Numbered from the stretch's first letter, positions 25,646 through 38,703 are shown. The stretch: 64,000 nt of DNA from Desulfovibrionales bacterium (GCA_007693505.1 REDL01000055.1:25029-89028); one strand, 5' to 3'. Program-made: numbers and translations. Notes: generated by a model not told the origin, from the sequence alone.

Positions 25646-27196
25646 TCAGCGCACTCCGAGGAACATGCGCAGCAATCCGATCAGAAAAAGAGTTATCGCG
25701 ATGGCTCGCCCATAGTCCAGATCCAAAAACAGGATGAAAAACGCGGTGATCATGCATAAGAAACCGCCAACAAGCGGCCGCAACAACCCCCTGATCCGCT
25801 CGTTGATCTGATCGATGGTGTGCCGGGATATTTTGATTTGCAGCTTTTGTTCACTGAGGTCGGTGATGATCGTCTTCACCCTCTTGAAGGTCATGGGCAA
25901 GGTACTGATTTCCCGCCGAACCTGACTGACCAGCCCCTGGTCAAACCCCAAGGCCTTGGGCAGCTTTTCCCGAAGCACGGGCAGGATGTCCTTCACCCCA
26001 TTAAAATTTTCCACGTAATTGGTGCCCAGCCCCTCGATGAGTGTACTGGCCCGCAGCACATAGACCACCTCTTGGGGCATCTTGAACGGCGTTTCCTTCA
26101 TGGAAAAAAGCACGTCCAGGGCCAAACTCTGCATACTGGCAGCGTCCAAATCGATGTTCCCGAAAATGTCGAACATCCGCTCGGCGAACTCCAGCATTTC
26201 CTCGGGTGGGGCCGTGGGCGTGATCACGCCCAGACGCTCGCATGCCGCTATGAACAGCTCAAAATCTCTGGCTGAAGCCGCATCCACCATCTCGATCATG
26301 GCCATCTTGGAAGAGTTGGTCAGGCGTTTGACCATGCCGAAATCCAGCAGAATCAGGGTTCCGTCTTCGCCCACGAAGAGATTCCCCGGGTGGGGGTCGG
26401 CGTGAAAAAGCCCCTTAACCAGCATCTGTTCGGTATAGAAATCCACCAATGTGTCCATGATCCGGTCAAAGGGAATTCCCAGACGCTCCAGGCCGGCGGC
26501 ATCGTCAACCCGCACGCCGTGTTCGAAACTCATCACCAGAACGTCGTGGTTGCTGTAGTTGGGGTAGTAAATGGGAAAGCGAACATCCTGGCGCGTATAC
26601 ATCTCCCGAAACTTCCGCAGATTGTCCCGCTCAATGGACATGTCCACTTCCTTGAGGATCATGGCCGAGAACTCGGTGAGCACGGCTTCCAGGGAATTGC
26701 GAGTATACATGCTGAAGAACGGACGAAACAGGCCCAGGAAGAATTCCAGAATCCGGATGTCCACCGTGACCTTGCGCTCAATATCCAGCCGGCGGATCTT
26801 CACGGCCACCTCAGTCCCGTCGTCAAGTTGGGCCCAGTGGACCTGGCCGATGGACGCACTGGCCATGGGCTGGGGTTCGAACCGGACAAACGGTGGAGTA
26901 TCCCCGAAGGCCCGGCGGTACATGACGTCGAGGTCGGCCTGGCTCATGGGCGCGACCTCGTCATGAATGGTTCGCAGCTCCACCAAGTACTCTTCGGTAA
27001 AAAAATCCGCACGGGTGGCCAGGACCTGGGCCAGCTTAATAAAGCTGACGCCCAGGTCCAGGACGGTCTTTTTCAAGGCCACCGGCCCCAGGGGCGGAAT
27101 AAAGAGGATATGGCGACGCTTCAAAACAGTGGCGAAGATGGTGGCCAGGAACCGAAACGCGCCCCAGATCCGACGCGGCGCGTAATAGTTATGCAT
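25646..27196 (-). CDS. ABC1/UbiB-family atypical kinase
   Basis: A 516-residue UbiB/AarF-like protein with an atypical protein-kinase fold and two C-terminal membrane helices (LVGGFLCMITAFFILFL, AIAITLFLIGLLRMFL). It has the A-rich loop and ASIGQVHWA, the catalytic HADPHPGNLF and DFG (LLDFGMV). The signature normally read as KxGQ is KLAQ here (Lys54-Gln57), so the glycine is alanine. In other bacteria UbiB supports ubiquinone or menaquinone synthesis, so here a quinone or lipid role is likely. Its start overlaps the upstream phasin-like gene by eight bases. Confidence 0.92.
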   Translation of the reverse strand: MHNYYAPRRIWGAFRFLATIFATVLKRRHILFIPPLGPVALKKTVLDLGVSFIKLAQVLATRADFFTEEYLVELRTIHDEVAPMSQADLDVMYRRAFGDTPPFVRFEPQPMASASIGQVHWAQLDDGTEVAVKIRRLDIERKVTVDIRILEFFLGLFRPFFSMYTRNSLEAVLTEFSAMILKEVDMSIERDNLRKFREMYTRQDVRFPIYYPNYSNHDVLVMSFEHGVRVDDAAGLERLGIPFDRIMDTLVDFYTEQMLVKGLFHADPHPGNLFVGEDGTLILLDFGMVKRLTNSSKMAMIEMVDAASARDFELFIAACERLGVITPTAPPEEMLEFAERMFDIFGNIDLDAASMQSLALDVLFSMKETPFKMPQEVVYVLRASTLIEGLGTNYVENFNGVKDILPVLREKLPKALGFDQGLVSQVRREISTLPMTFKRVKTIITDLSEQKLQIKISRHTIDQINERIRGLLRPLVGGFLCMITAFFILFLDLDYGRAIAITLFLIGLLRMFLGVR

Positions 27197-27473
27197 TCCG
27201 GCTTAGCAACAACGCCTTGATTTCGGCAATATCCTCCTTGGTGGCCAGCCCCAATTCCTTGGCAGCCTCGGCCACCTTCTCCTTGATCCTGGCATCCAGA
27301 GCGTCCGTCTCCTGCTGGGCACGCTGCTGGGCTTCCTCCACGAAGCGGTTCATTTCTTCCTTGCTGATGGCTCCCAACTGCTCCAGATCCTTAAGCTGGG
27401 CCTCGACTTTCTCTTTGGCCATAAATGCCGCTCCCAAGCCAATATGCAACAAATCGGTCGGCTTCATTATCAT
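27189..27473 (-). CDS. phasin-like coiled-coil protein
   Basis: A 94-residue, strongly charged helical protein (AFMAKEKVEAQLKDLEQLG, EEMNRFVEEAQQRAQQE, IKEKVAEAAKELGLATKEDIAEIKALL) resembling the phasin/poly(hydroxyalkanoate) granule-associated small proteins that regularly precede UbiB-like kinases. AAGGAG lies just before the ATG at 27473, with a second in-frame ATG two codons later. It overlaps the kinase gene by eight bases, so the two form one operon. There are no membrane helices; it probably acts as an oligomeric partner or surface coat. Confidence 0.85.
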   Translation of the reverse strand: MIMKPTDLLHIGLGAAFMAKEKVEAQLKDLEQLGAISKEEMNRFVEEAQQRAQQETDALDARIKEKVAEAAKELGLATKEDIAEIKALLLSRNA

Positions 27474-27622
27474 TCTTCTCCTTTCGGATGATTGTTCGCG
27501 GAACGCAACGCACCCGCTGCGTCGGTTCCTGGCCCATCGGCCTTTGTTCAGGGGTAGCCAAGTGCCATGGGTAGGTCAAGCCGGACCACCAATACCACCG
27601 TGGGCTGTTTTACCAACCCCTG

Positions 27623-27892
27623 CACAGTGAAACCTTTGCCACGGCCTCGGAACAGCAGTCCGCCGCCAGCGTGGAAGTCCGTCGGAGCGTCACGGCGGTC
27701 GCCAAAATATCAGGGCATACGAGCGAAATGATGCACCAGTCCGGCCGCACCATCGCGAACCTTGCCGACCAGGCGTTGAATTTGCAAAAACTTGCCGTGG
27801 AACTCAAAACATCATGGGTTCCGGATATCGCTCGTTGTCCACGTTTCCGAGAACTGCGTCGGATCAAGCCCATGACCTTCAGGGCAATATAG
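27623..27892 (+). pseudogene. C-terminal remnant of a methyl-accepting chemotaxis protein
   Basis: An open frame reads as the last helix of an MCP: ETFATASEQQSAASVEVRRS, then GRTIANLADQALNLQKLAVEL. Such tails carry methylation-helix glutamates and glutamines and the closing hydrophobic heptads. Everything before it (sensor, HAMP, signalling hairpin) is missing, and after about position 27800 the sequence (WVPDIARCPRFRELRR) no longer looks like an MCP. It is therefore an isolated fragment, probably from a deletion. Confidence 0.7.
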
Positions 27893-28018
27893 CCTGACAG
27901 CCCAAATTGGAGGTATTTGACGGAGAGCATCGGCCCGGATATGCCCAGGAATGTCCTGCTTTTTCGGTCACTATCCGTCTCCGGCAGCGTGGCGGCGACA
28001 CGAACCAAAGGAGCCATG

Positions 28019-28411
28019 ATGGAAAAATTTTTCAATACCTCCGGGCCTGTCGACCCTGCCGAGCACTATACCTTGGCCCCTCTGCACCGCGTGGATTGGG
28101 AAGAAGTCCGTCATTTGATCAACACCAAACGCTATTTCGTCCTCCACGCCCCGCGCCAGACCGGCAAGACAAGCACCTTGCTGGCCATCATGGCCGAGCT
28201 GAACCGGGATAGCCGGTTTGCCTGCGCCTACGCCAACATCGAAGGCGCTCAGGCGGCCCGAGGAAATGTAACCGAAGGAATTCCCGCAGTGTGCAGCGCT
28301 GTTGCCGGCGCCATCCGACTGCACCTGCAACAGCCCGAGGTATTCGAGTGGTTGGACTCCAGGAGACGGGAAGAGTTCGGGACGCGGGAGATCGAGGCTT
28401 GGGGGTGTTGA
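28019..28411 (+). pseudogene. truncated AAA-family ATP-binding protein
   Basis: A 130-codon frame starts with a good ribosome binding site (AAAGGAG before ATGATG). It encodes the N-terminus of an AAA-type ATPase: HYTLAPLHRVDWEEVRHLI, then YFVLHAPRQTGKTSTLLAI with the Walker A GKTS. After about residue 110 the sequence diverges and stops at 28411, whereas relatives run to roughly 450-550 residues with Walker B and C-terminal domains. The product could still be translated but would lack most ATPase parts, so I treat it as a truncated gene. Confidence 0.7.
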
Positions 28412-32510
<4,099 letters not shown>

Positions 32511-32551
32511 TCTCCAGGTCTTCAGCGGGTTATCCCGTTTCAACGGCTTCC

Positions 32552-32603
32552 AAACACCAACGCCGGGCCTGTTTTCAACAGGCCCGGCGTTGGTGTTTTC
32601 GTT
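32552..32603 (+). terminator. intrinsic terminator after the oxidoreductase gene
   Basis: A near-perfect stem of over 20 bp, with AACACCAACGCCGGGCCTGTT on the left and its complement on the right, has a TTC loop and is followed by TTTTCGTTT. It is a strong plus-strand rho-independent terminator 42 bp after the stop codon. Confidence 0.9.
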
Positions 32604-32639
32604 TACGGCATGCCTGCTTGGGCCATAAAACAAAAGCAA

Positions 32640-33425
32640 TCAGGGCAACGAGTCACTCACCACGTACGCACCGCTGATTATTTTGCCGGTCCCATCTTCG
32701 CCCTGGCGCAATTCCTGCCACCATTTAACCGCCTGCCAAATGGCTTCCGGGCAGCAGCTGTGGTTGGCCAAGCCCGGGGTCAAATCGTAGTTTACCGCGG
32801 AAAACACGGCATCCATGCACACCGCTCCTGGAAGCCCCAGTCCCTCCAGCAGCGGGTTGGGCGCAACGCCCCAGCCGTAGGCCAGCCAACGGGCCAGGAG
32901 TTCGGTGGCATTGACTACGTTGGATTGCTTCTTGAATTGCTCCAGCGCCTCGAATACGGGCCCGCAGGCAACGGGAATGCGCAGAACAGCGATATTGGGG
33001 AACCGCTTCGGTTCCAAAAACGGCTCCATGGTCATTTCCTGAAGGGCATTGGTCAGCGGAGGAAATCCAAACCCGTTCTGGGGTGTAAGGCTGATGCCGA
33101 AGAGTTGGGGCAGGTTTTGGCTGGACGTGGAGGCCGCCTTGGGCGCGGCTTGGGCGCTGACCTGGGTCCCAACCTGAGCCGGGTCGGCCAAGATAAACAC
33201 ATCGGACCAATGGCTGGGACTGAGGTCATGCCGGGCATGGCTCTGGGCTGTGCGCAAGCGGTGGGAAAGCACGTCCTTGCCTCCGAGGAGGAGCAGTACC
33301 GTTGTCCCATCAGTGGCATCAATGTGGTCGCGCAACCATTCCAGGTTGTCCTGGCCGCGGGAGCGCTGCGCCTTGATAAGCTGAGCGTTACCTTTTTTCG
33401 CCGGGGATTGATGAATATCGAGCAT
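32640..33425 (-). CDS. hypothetical protein in the GMC/phosphoesterase cluster
   Basis: A 261-residue protein I cannot assign. It has no signal peptide and no transmembrane helix. Readable stretches are a Val/Leu-rich beta strand with glycines (TTVLLLLGGKDVLSHRLRTA), an Ala/Ser/Gln-rich linker (about residues 90-110), PLTNALQEMTMEPFLEPKRF, VACGPVFEALEQFKKQSN, and a C-terminal domain with several Trp residues (AIWQAVKWWQEL). The ATG at 33425 follows AAGGAG by nine bases, which decides against the TTG two codons earlier. It lies 17 bp downstream of the phosphoesterase gene, so it belongs to the same operon and likely acts with it. Confidence 0.72.
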   Translation of the reverse strand: MLDIHQSPAKKGNAQLIKAQRSRGQDNLEWLRDHIDATDGTTVLLLLGGKDVLSHRLRTAQSHARHDLSPSHWSDVFILADPAQVGTQVSAQAAPKAASTSSQNLPQLFGISLTPQNGFGFPPLTNALQEMTMEPFLEPKRFPNIAVLRIPVACGPVFEALEQFKKQSNVVNATELLARWLAYGWGVAPNPLLEGLGLPGAVCMDAVFSAVNYDLTPGLANHSCCPEAIWQAVKWWQELRQGEDGTGKIISGAYVVSDSLP

Positions 33426-33442
33426 GAGCAATAACTCCTTGT

Positions 33443-34924
33443 TCAGTGCAGGTTGATGCTCCGCGAGTACAATTCTCTGTCCAAACGGGGCTGACGGCTT
33501 TTTCCGTCAACAGCCCAGTGCCGGATCCGGGCCGAAAGCCGGGGTCCATTGCGGAAGAAGGACAACAGGGCGATCTGGTCGCCTTTGAGCGTGTCCAGTA
33601 CCTCTCCCTCGGCATGGGATCGGGTTCGCCCCTCTGCCGTGAATGGCCCGAGGCGGGTGGAGGGTGTGCTGTGCCGGGGCCACTGCGTTTCCTGAAAAAA
33701 AAGGCGTCCCAGGCCGGCTCCGGCTGTTTTCAAGGTATCCACGCCAACGGTATGCACCAGGGCCACCGGTGAGGTGATGACCTCGTAGATGTCGCCGAAG
33801 TGCTGAGGCATTCGGCTCCGGGCCACCAGATTACGTCCCCAGTGCACGTCGCCACTGACACAGATCAATGGTTTGGCGGCCTGCTTGAGGGTCACGGCCA
33901 CCTCATGAAAGTCGTCGTAATTGGGCAGTTCCCAGTCGGCCAGGGAGCCCCGAACGGCATTCACCTTTTCCGCGAACAGAGACTGGCCGGAGACAAATAC
34001 ACCGTGCAGCCCCTGGGAGTTGATCCGCCCAATCCACTGTTGCAGTTTTTTCCTGGCTTTCGCGGTCATGAAATGCCGCGTCGTTCGCTCGATGCGGGTA
34101 TCCGCAATGAACAGGGAAATCGGTGGAATGTCGAGGATCAGCGGGTAAGGAGGCTCCTCTCCGTTCAACGGCATGGGAGCCTGAAAGCCGGCAAACATAG
34201 CCAGGGCAGCGGTCCGGTAGCGCCCCCGGCCCTCTGCTGTCCAGGAATGACGGATGATCGGGCTGGGATGTGGGGCATTGTTCCAGAGTTCATGATCATC
34301 GGCCATGGCCGCATAGGGCGCGGCCCGCAAAACATGTTCAAACCCTGGGTTGGCCAGATTCGCCCAGTTGTTCAGGTATTTTTGTTCGAAATTGCCGGCC
34401 AGGCCCGCGACACTCCCAGGCAGAGCCTCGAATGTGGGTAAGTCAAGATAGACCTGGTCCCCCATCAGGATGCTCATGTCCGGCCGGGCCTTTGCTCCAT
34501 GATGGGCGCAAGCCTTGGTCAGCAAGGAAACCGCCTGGGCAAGGTACCCCTTGTTTGCCTGGCGTTCATGATAGCAGGAACTGAGCAGGATATGAAATCC
34601 TGCTTCAGAAATGGCCCGCGGCAGGGTTCGCGAGTGAATTTCCTGGGCCATGTCCGGTGCCTCGACGTCCTGTGCCCGAATGGAATAGCTGGTTGCCGAG
34701 GCCAATCCGGCAAACTCATACATTCCCGTCCAGGTGCGCGGTTCCGTCGGGTCCGTGGCCAGTTCATCGGAACGAACCGGCTGCAACGGACGCAGGGGAA
34801 ATGGGCTGACGGGCACACCGTCCAGACTCCACGCTATCCGAGGCATTGATTTCCGCTTGGTGGCCCCGATCCAGACTCGCAAGCAATCCGGTGCGGCGAC
34901 CTGGTTGTAAAGGATCAGATGCAT
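33443..34924 (-). CDS. PhoD-like metallophosphoesterase
   Basis: A 493-residue PhoD/alkaline-phosphatase-D-like metallophosphoesterase. Metal-site motifs are SILMGDQVYLD (GDQxY), AAMADDHELWN, FIADTRIERT, GVFVSGQSLF and ICVSGDVHWGRN (GDxH). It has no twin-arginine or Sec signal, so unlike classic PhoD it should stay in the cytoplasm. The N-terminal about 100 residues form a beta-domain (LRVWIGATKRKSMPRIAWSL), as in PhoD. A GTG at 34933 is in frame, but the ATG at 34924 is better placed from GGAG. It lies between the GMC oxidoreductase and the unknown protein, co-directional, with short gaps. Confidence 0.85.
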   Translation of the reverse strand: MHLILYNQVAAPDCLRVWIGATKRKSMPRIAWSLDGVPVSPFPLRPLQPVRSDELATDPTEPRTWTGMYEFAGLASATSYSIRAQDVEAPDMAQEIHSRTLPRAISEAGFHILLSSCYHERQANKGYLAQAVSLLTKACAHHGAKARPDMSILMGDQVYLDLPTFEALPGSVAGLAGNFEQKYLNNWANLANPGFEHVLRAAPYAAMADDHELWNNAPHPSPIIRHSWTAEGRGRYRTAALAMFAGFQAPMPLNGEEPPYPLILDIPPISLFIADTRIERTTRHFMTAKARKKLQQWIGRINSQGLHGVFVSGQSLFAEKVNAVRGSLADWELPNYDDFHEVAVTLKQAAKPLICVSGDVHWGRNLVARSRMPQHFGDIYEVITSPVALVHTVGVDTLKTAGAGLGRLFFQETQWPRHSTPSTRLGPFTAEGRTRSHAEGEVLDTLKGDQIALLSFFRNGPRLSARIRHWAVDGKSRQPRLDRELYSRSINLH

Positions 34925-34966
34925 GCGTGGCACTCTCCGCTCAGGCCGAAAATCCGGCCATTGGAT

Positions 34967-36655
34967 TTAGGTGTCCAGAATGTGCTGCGCGGCAAAGTCC
35001 GCAAACGCGGCAATAGTCAAGCTGGGGTTGGGACCAATGGAGTCTGGCATGACCGCGCCGTCCAGGACAAACAACCCAGGGTGGCCAAAAACCTGCCCGT
35101 AGCGATCCACCACCCCCTCGCCGGCATTCCGGCCCATGGGACAACCACCCAGGGGGTGCACGGTAATTGGACGGCGGAATATCCTGCTCAAGGGGTTATG
35201 GATCACTCTTGCGTCCATGGTCCCGGCAACTTGGCCACAGATTTCGGTTACCCGCTGGAAATAGGCTCGGGAAGGTTTTGGACTCCAGGAGACATCCAGG
35301 TACTGATGGTCCTTGACCTGACGCAAGCTCATCCGCCCGTCGGGCATGTCGCGGCCCATCACCAACAAGGGCAAAAGGCTCGATGACATGATGCCGTTAC
35401 TGAGCAATGCTGAAACTTCCGCACTGACCTCGCTCACCGGCGAATTGGTCCACCAGGCCAGGAGTCGACGCTGCAATCCCCTGGCAAAACGACCCAAATT
35501 TCCGCCCACATTGGCTGCTTCCACAAGCCAATTCACAATCTGTGGATACCCAGCGTCCTCAAGGTAGAACCCGCGCTCCCCGGGTTTGCCGCCCGGATCC
35601 AGTGCATCCCGACCCAGGATGGCGCTGGTGATCACCGGGCCGAAACTGGGCTCAAGACGCCTGGGACCGCCCTGCTCGTCCCGGGCTTGGGTGGCAAAGG
35701 CCAGCAGGTCGCCGTTAGTGGAGTACCGGGTGCCCAGGGCAGGACTCAGGCCAGGGAGCGAAGGACGATTCTTGAGTAGCAGGTAGGTCGAACCCAGGGC
35801 GCCCGCAGCCAAAATGAGCCGCTTGGCCGAGATGGAGACGCGTTGAACCGGACGATGGCCATCATTCGGGTCATGCCTGTCGTAACTCACCCGATACCCT
35901 TCGCCCTCCAACGGTTCAATCCGTTTCACGTCGCACAGGGTGCGCAGATCCGCTCCAGATTGTCGGGCCAGGGAAAGATAATTCAAGTCCAGGGTGTTCT
36001 TCGATCCGTAGTTGCAACCCACGTCGCACTCCCCGCAGAGCCGACAGGTCTGGCGTTCCACGCCGTGCAGATTCGGGTAGGAATCGTTGATCAGCTGACC
36101 AGGACTCGGGGGAGAGCCGCCATCCACGGCGAAGGTCACGGCGAGATTGGGGAGTTCCCAGGCTAGCCCGAGTTTGGCCGCGGCATCTCGCATGGCCAGG
36201 GTTTTCGGGGTTTGCTTGTAGGGCCCCTGATTACTGTGAAAGGGATAAGGCTGGGCGCCAAGGATTTTTTCCACGGCGTCATAGTGCGGTTCGAGATCGG
36301 CCCGTTGCACGGGCCATGGCAACGAATGTCCGCGCCCATCCTCCCGGACGAACCACCGTTCGGGTTTGCGAATCAGCACATTGGCATAGATCAGCGATCC
36401 ACCACCCAACCCGCTGGCCACTAGGGCCTCGCTGGCCTGGAAGGACCAGAAACTGAACATCCCGAACAGATCCTGGCGGGGATCCCAAAAGTTACGGCGG
36501 ACAGCCTGGGGGCTGCGGGGAAAGGATCCAGGGACATACGCCTGGCCCCGTTCCAGGACGCAAACCTGCTGACCGGCCTCGGTCAAGCGATAGGCTGACA
36601 CGGCCCCGCCAAAGCCGGATCCGACAATGATCGCGTCGAAATGTTCCAAAGGCAT
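34967..36655 (-). CDS. GMC-family FAD-dependent oxidoreductase (cholesterol-oxidase-like)
   Basis: A 562-residue flavoprotein. The dinucleotide fold IIVGSGFGGAVSAYRL (GxGxxG at residues 12-17) opens the protein, followed by SGLGGGSLIYANVLI, LILAAGALGSTYLLL and the C-terminal ITVHPLGGCPMG with LFVLDGAVMPDSIGPNPSLTI, as in cholesterol oxidase and related GMC alcohol oxidoreductases. Cysteines at 204, 207, 210 and 214 (CRLCGECDVGC) form a compact cluster that could bind a metal or iron-sulfur centre. There is no signal peptide. The frame runs to 36757, but the ATG at 36655 matches the family start. It is the first gene of a three-gene minus-strand cluster. Confidence 0.9.
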   Translation of the reverse strand: MPLEHFDAIIVGSGFGGAVSAYRLTEAGQQVCVLERGQAYVPGSFPRSPQAVRRNFWDPRQDLFGMFSFWSFQASEALVASGLGGGSLIYANVLIRKPERWFVREDGRGHSLPWPVQRADLEPHYDAVEKILGAQPYPFHSNQGPYKQTPKTLAMRDAAAKLGLAWELPNLAVTFAVDGGSPPSPGQLINDSYPNLHGVERQTCRLCGECDVGCNYGSKNTLDLNYLSLARQSGADLRTLCDVKRIEPLEGEGYRVSYDRHDPNDGHRPVQRVSISAKRLILAAGALGSTYLLLKNRPSLPGLSPALGTRYSTNGDLLAFATQARDEQGGPRRLEPSFGPVITSAILGRDALDPGGKPGERGFYLEDAGYPQIVNWLVEAANVGGNLGRFARGLQRRLLAWWTNSPVSEVSAEVSALLSNGIMSSSLLPLLVMGRDMPDGRMSLRQVKDHQYLDVSWSPKPSRAYFQRVTEICGQVAGTMDARVIHNPLSRIFRRPITVHPLGGCPMGRNAGEGVVDRYGQVFGHPGLFVLDGAVMPDSIGPNPSLTIAAFADFAAQHILDT

Positions 36656-36907
36656 GGATAACCAGCATCTGTTGTAGTGAAGAATAGAGGTTTGATATAG
36701 TAAAAGGTTGAGGAAGACAATCTCGTCAGGGCCAGGGAGAGCGTTTCTCTTCCTCATTGATTTTGACTTGACCGGCTCCCTCCAGTACCGTGAGATGGAT
36801 TTTGAGAAACGAATGCGGCCTTTTCAGGTTTGCGACTCCAGGTTCATTTTGGCGACTGCAACGCATATCCTGCGTTACTGTTCATGATTTTTTTCAGGAA
36901 TTCGTTC

Positions 36908-37906
36908 ATGCCTCGATTTATCATGCCCGACTTGGAACATACCCCGGAGGGTGACGTCCGCCACGTGGGTGTGGAGATGGAGATGGCCGGCCTAGAGTTG
37001 CCGGTCATGGCCAAGATTGTCTCCCAGCTTTTTGGTGGCCGGGTGCTCGCCAAAAGCCCTTTTGAGATCGACATCATTGATACCGACCATGGCGACTTCA
37101 AGGTGGAGCTGGACGCCAGTCTGCTGAAAAACCACGAATATCAGCCCTACCTGGCCAAGGTCGGCATCACCATGAACTCCTTGGAGGATCAGGAGGCGTT
37201 TGATGCCTTGTTGGCTCGGTTGGCGGCAAACATTGTCCCCAGTGAAATTGTCGCCCCCCCGGTTCCGATTGTCTCCCTGGAGGACATGGATACGTTGCGC
37301 GCCGAACTGCGACAGGCCGGGGCCAAAGGCACCCGGGCGGCAGTGGTCTATGCTTTCGGCGTCCAGTTCAACGTGGAGGCCGCAGGTTTGGATCCAGCCT
37401 ACCTGCGGGACATGCTTCGGGCCTATGTCTTGCTCCATGACCGGCTCAACGAGCGTGGCACGGTGGACCTCTCTCGCAAGATCGCCCCATACATTCGGGC
37501 CTTTCCCGGCGCATACATCCGCCTGATTCTGGAAAAAAACTACAATCCCAACCTTCACGTCCTGATACGCGACTACTTGGTCCACAACCCCACGCGCAAC
37601 CGCCCCCTGGATATGCTGCCACTCTTCGCGCACCTTGAGCCGGACTTGGTTATGAACGCTCCGGTGGAAAAACATTTGATCAAACCCAGGCCGACATTTC
37701 ATTACCGTCTGCCCAACTGTCAGATCGACGAACCGAACTGGTCGCTCCTCCAGCCCTGGAACGACTGGATCATGGTGGAAAAACTCGCGGCCGACACCGA
37801 CCGTCTGGATCAACACAGCCGGGCCTTCCTGGAAAAGCCGGGGGAGGTCGTGGCCCACATGGTGGATGAATGGGTGGACACGCTCGGAACATGGTTGAAA
37901 CAGTGA
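36908..37906 (+). CDS. amidoligase-family enzyme
   Basis: A 333-residue protein of the putative amidoligase family (Amidoligase_2), glutamine-synthetase-like enzymes that form amide bonds with ATP. Seen features: the glutamate-rich motif RHVGVEMEMAGL near residue 20, GDFKVELDASLL, a central helical part (LRDMLRAYVLLHDRLN), and YIRLILEKNYNPNLHVLIRDYL. AGGA lies nine bases before the ATG at 36908. The gene overlaps the next one, a C26-type glutamine amidotransferase, by 16 bases. Published comparative genomics of amidoligases describes just such pairs, proposed to make and process gamma-glutamyl-like conjugates; the metabolite here is unknown. Confidence 0.85.
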   Translation: MPRFIMPDLEHTPEGDVRHVGVEMEMAGLELPVMAKIVSQLFGGRVLAKSPFEIDIIDTDHGDFKVELDASLLKNHEYQPYLAKVGITMNSLEDQEAFDALLARLAANIVPSEIVAPPVPIVSLEDMDTLRAELRQAGAKGTRAAVVYAFGVQFNVEAAGLDPAYLRDMLRAYVLLHDRLNERGTVDLSRKIAPYIRAFPGAYIRLILEKNYNPNLHVLIRDYLVHNPTRNRPLDMLPLFAHLEPDLVMNAPVEKHLIKPRPTFHYRLPNCQIDEPNWSLLQPWNDWIMVEKLAADTDRLDQHSRAFLEKPGEVVAHMVDEWVDTLGTWLKQ

Positions 37907-38703
37907 ACGCCGCACGCCCAATTATCGGTGTCACCGGACCGGATCATGGTGGACTGGCCGCCTGGTGGTTCACCAAACTGGCAGTATGGCGCGCCGGTGG
38001 GCGTGCTCGACGGATCACTCCAAGGCGGCCATGTCATGTCCAGGAGTTGGACGGACTGATCCTTGGCGGGGGCGCGGATGTCGCGCCGGATCTCTATGGG
38101 GCGGAATCCTTGCCGCAACCGGAAGAAATGACCCGCGGCGAAGTTGGCCTGTTCCGTCGCGGACTGGCCTTGCTGGCCTTTCCGCTGATGTTCCTGATTC
38201 GAAGGCTCCTGACCACCCGCAATCCAGGTCTGAACAGAAACCGCGACAAGCTGGAGCAGGATTTGCTTCGCGCAGCACTTGATAATAATCTGCCCATGCT
38301 GGGCATCTGCCGTGGTGCGCAATTGATCAATGTGACCATGGGAGGAACGCTGCACCAACACCTGACGGGATTCTACCAGGAGTCCCCGAATATTCGCAGC
38401 CTGCTGCCCCGCAAACAGATCATGGTGGAGCCGGATTCCTGTTTGGCCAGAATCCTGGGATGCGAAACCTGCGGGGTCAACGCGCTGCACGACCAGGCCG
38501 TGGACAGGCTAGGTGAGGCCGTGCGCATTGTAGCCAGGGAGCCCAACGGGGTCATCCAGGCCGTGGAATTGACCACCAAGCCCTTTGCTGTCGGCGTTCA
38601 GTGGCACCCAGAGTACCTCCCCCACCACCCCCGCCAGCAGCGTCTTTTTCAATCTTTGGTGGATACCGCCGGGCAGTCTCACTCTGTAAAACAAGACCAG
38701 TAA
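37891..38703 (+). CDS. gamma-glutamyl-gamma-aminobutyrate-hydrolase-like glutamine amidotransferase (peptidase C26)
   Basis: A 270-residue class-I amidotransferase of the PuuD/C26 type. The core contains LDGLILGGGADVAPDLYG, the nucleophile elbow MLGICRGAQLINV (Cys140) and VGVQWHPEYLPHH (His239, Glu241), a complete triad. Such enzymes cleave gamma-glutamyl amides. The ATG at 37891 overlaps the amidoligase end by 16 bases; a GTG at 37903 overlapping its stop (GTGA) is an equally plausible start. The pair makes sense as make-and-break enzymes for one amide. A hydrophobic stretch LALLAFPLMFLIRRLL within the protein is an unusual insert for the family. Confidence 0.88.
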   Translation: MVETVNAARPIIGVTGPDHGGLAAWWFTKLAVWRAGGRARRITPRRPCHVQELDGLILGGGADVAPDLYGAESLPQPEEMTRGEVGLFRRGLALLAFPLMFLIRRLLTTRNPGLNRNRDKLEQDLLRAALDNNLPMLGICRGAQLINVTMGGTLHQHLTGFYQESPNIRSLLPRKQIMVEPDSCLARILGCETCGVNALHDQAVDRLGEAVRIVAREPNGVIQAVELTTKPFAVGVQWHPEYLPHHPRQQRLFQSLVDTAGQSHSVKQDQ

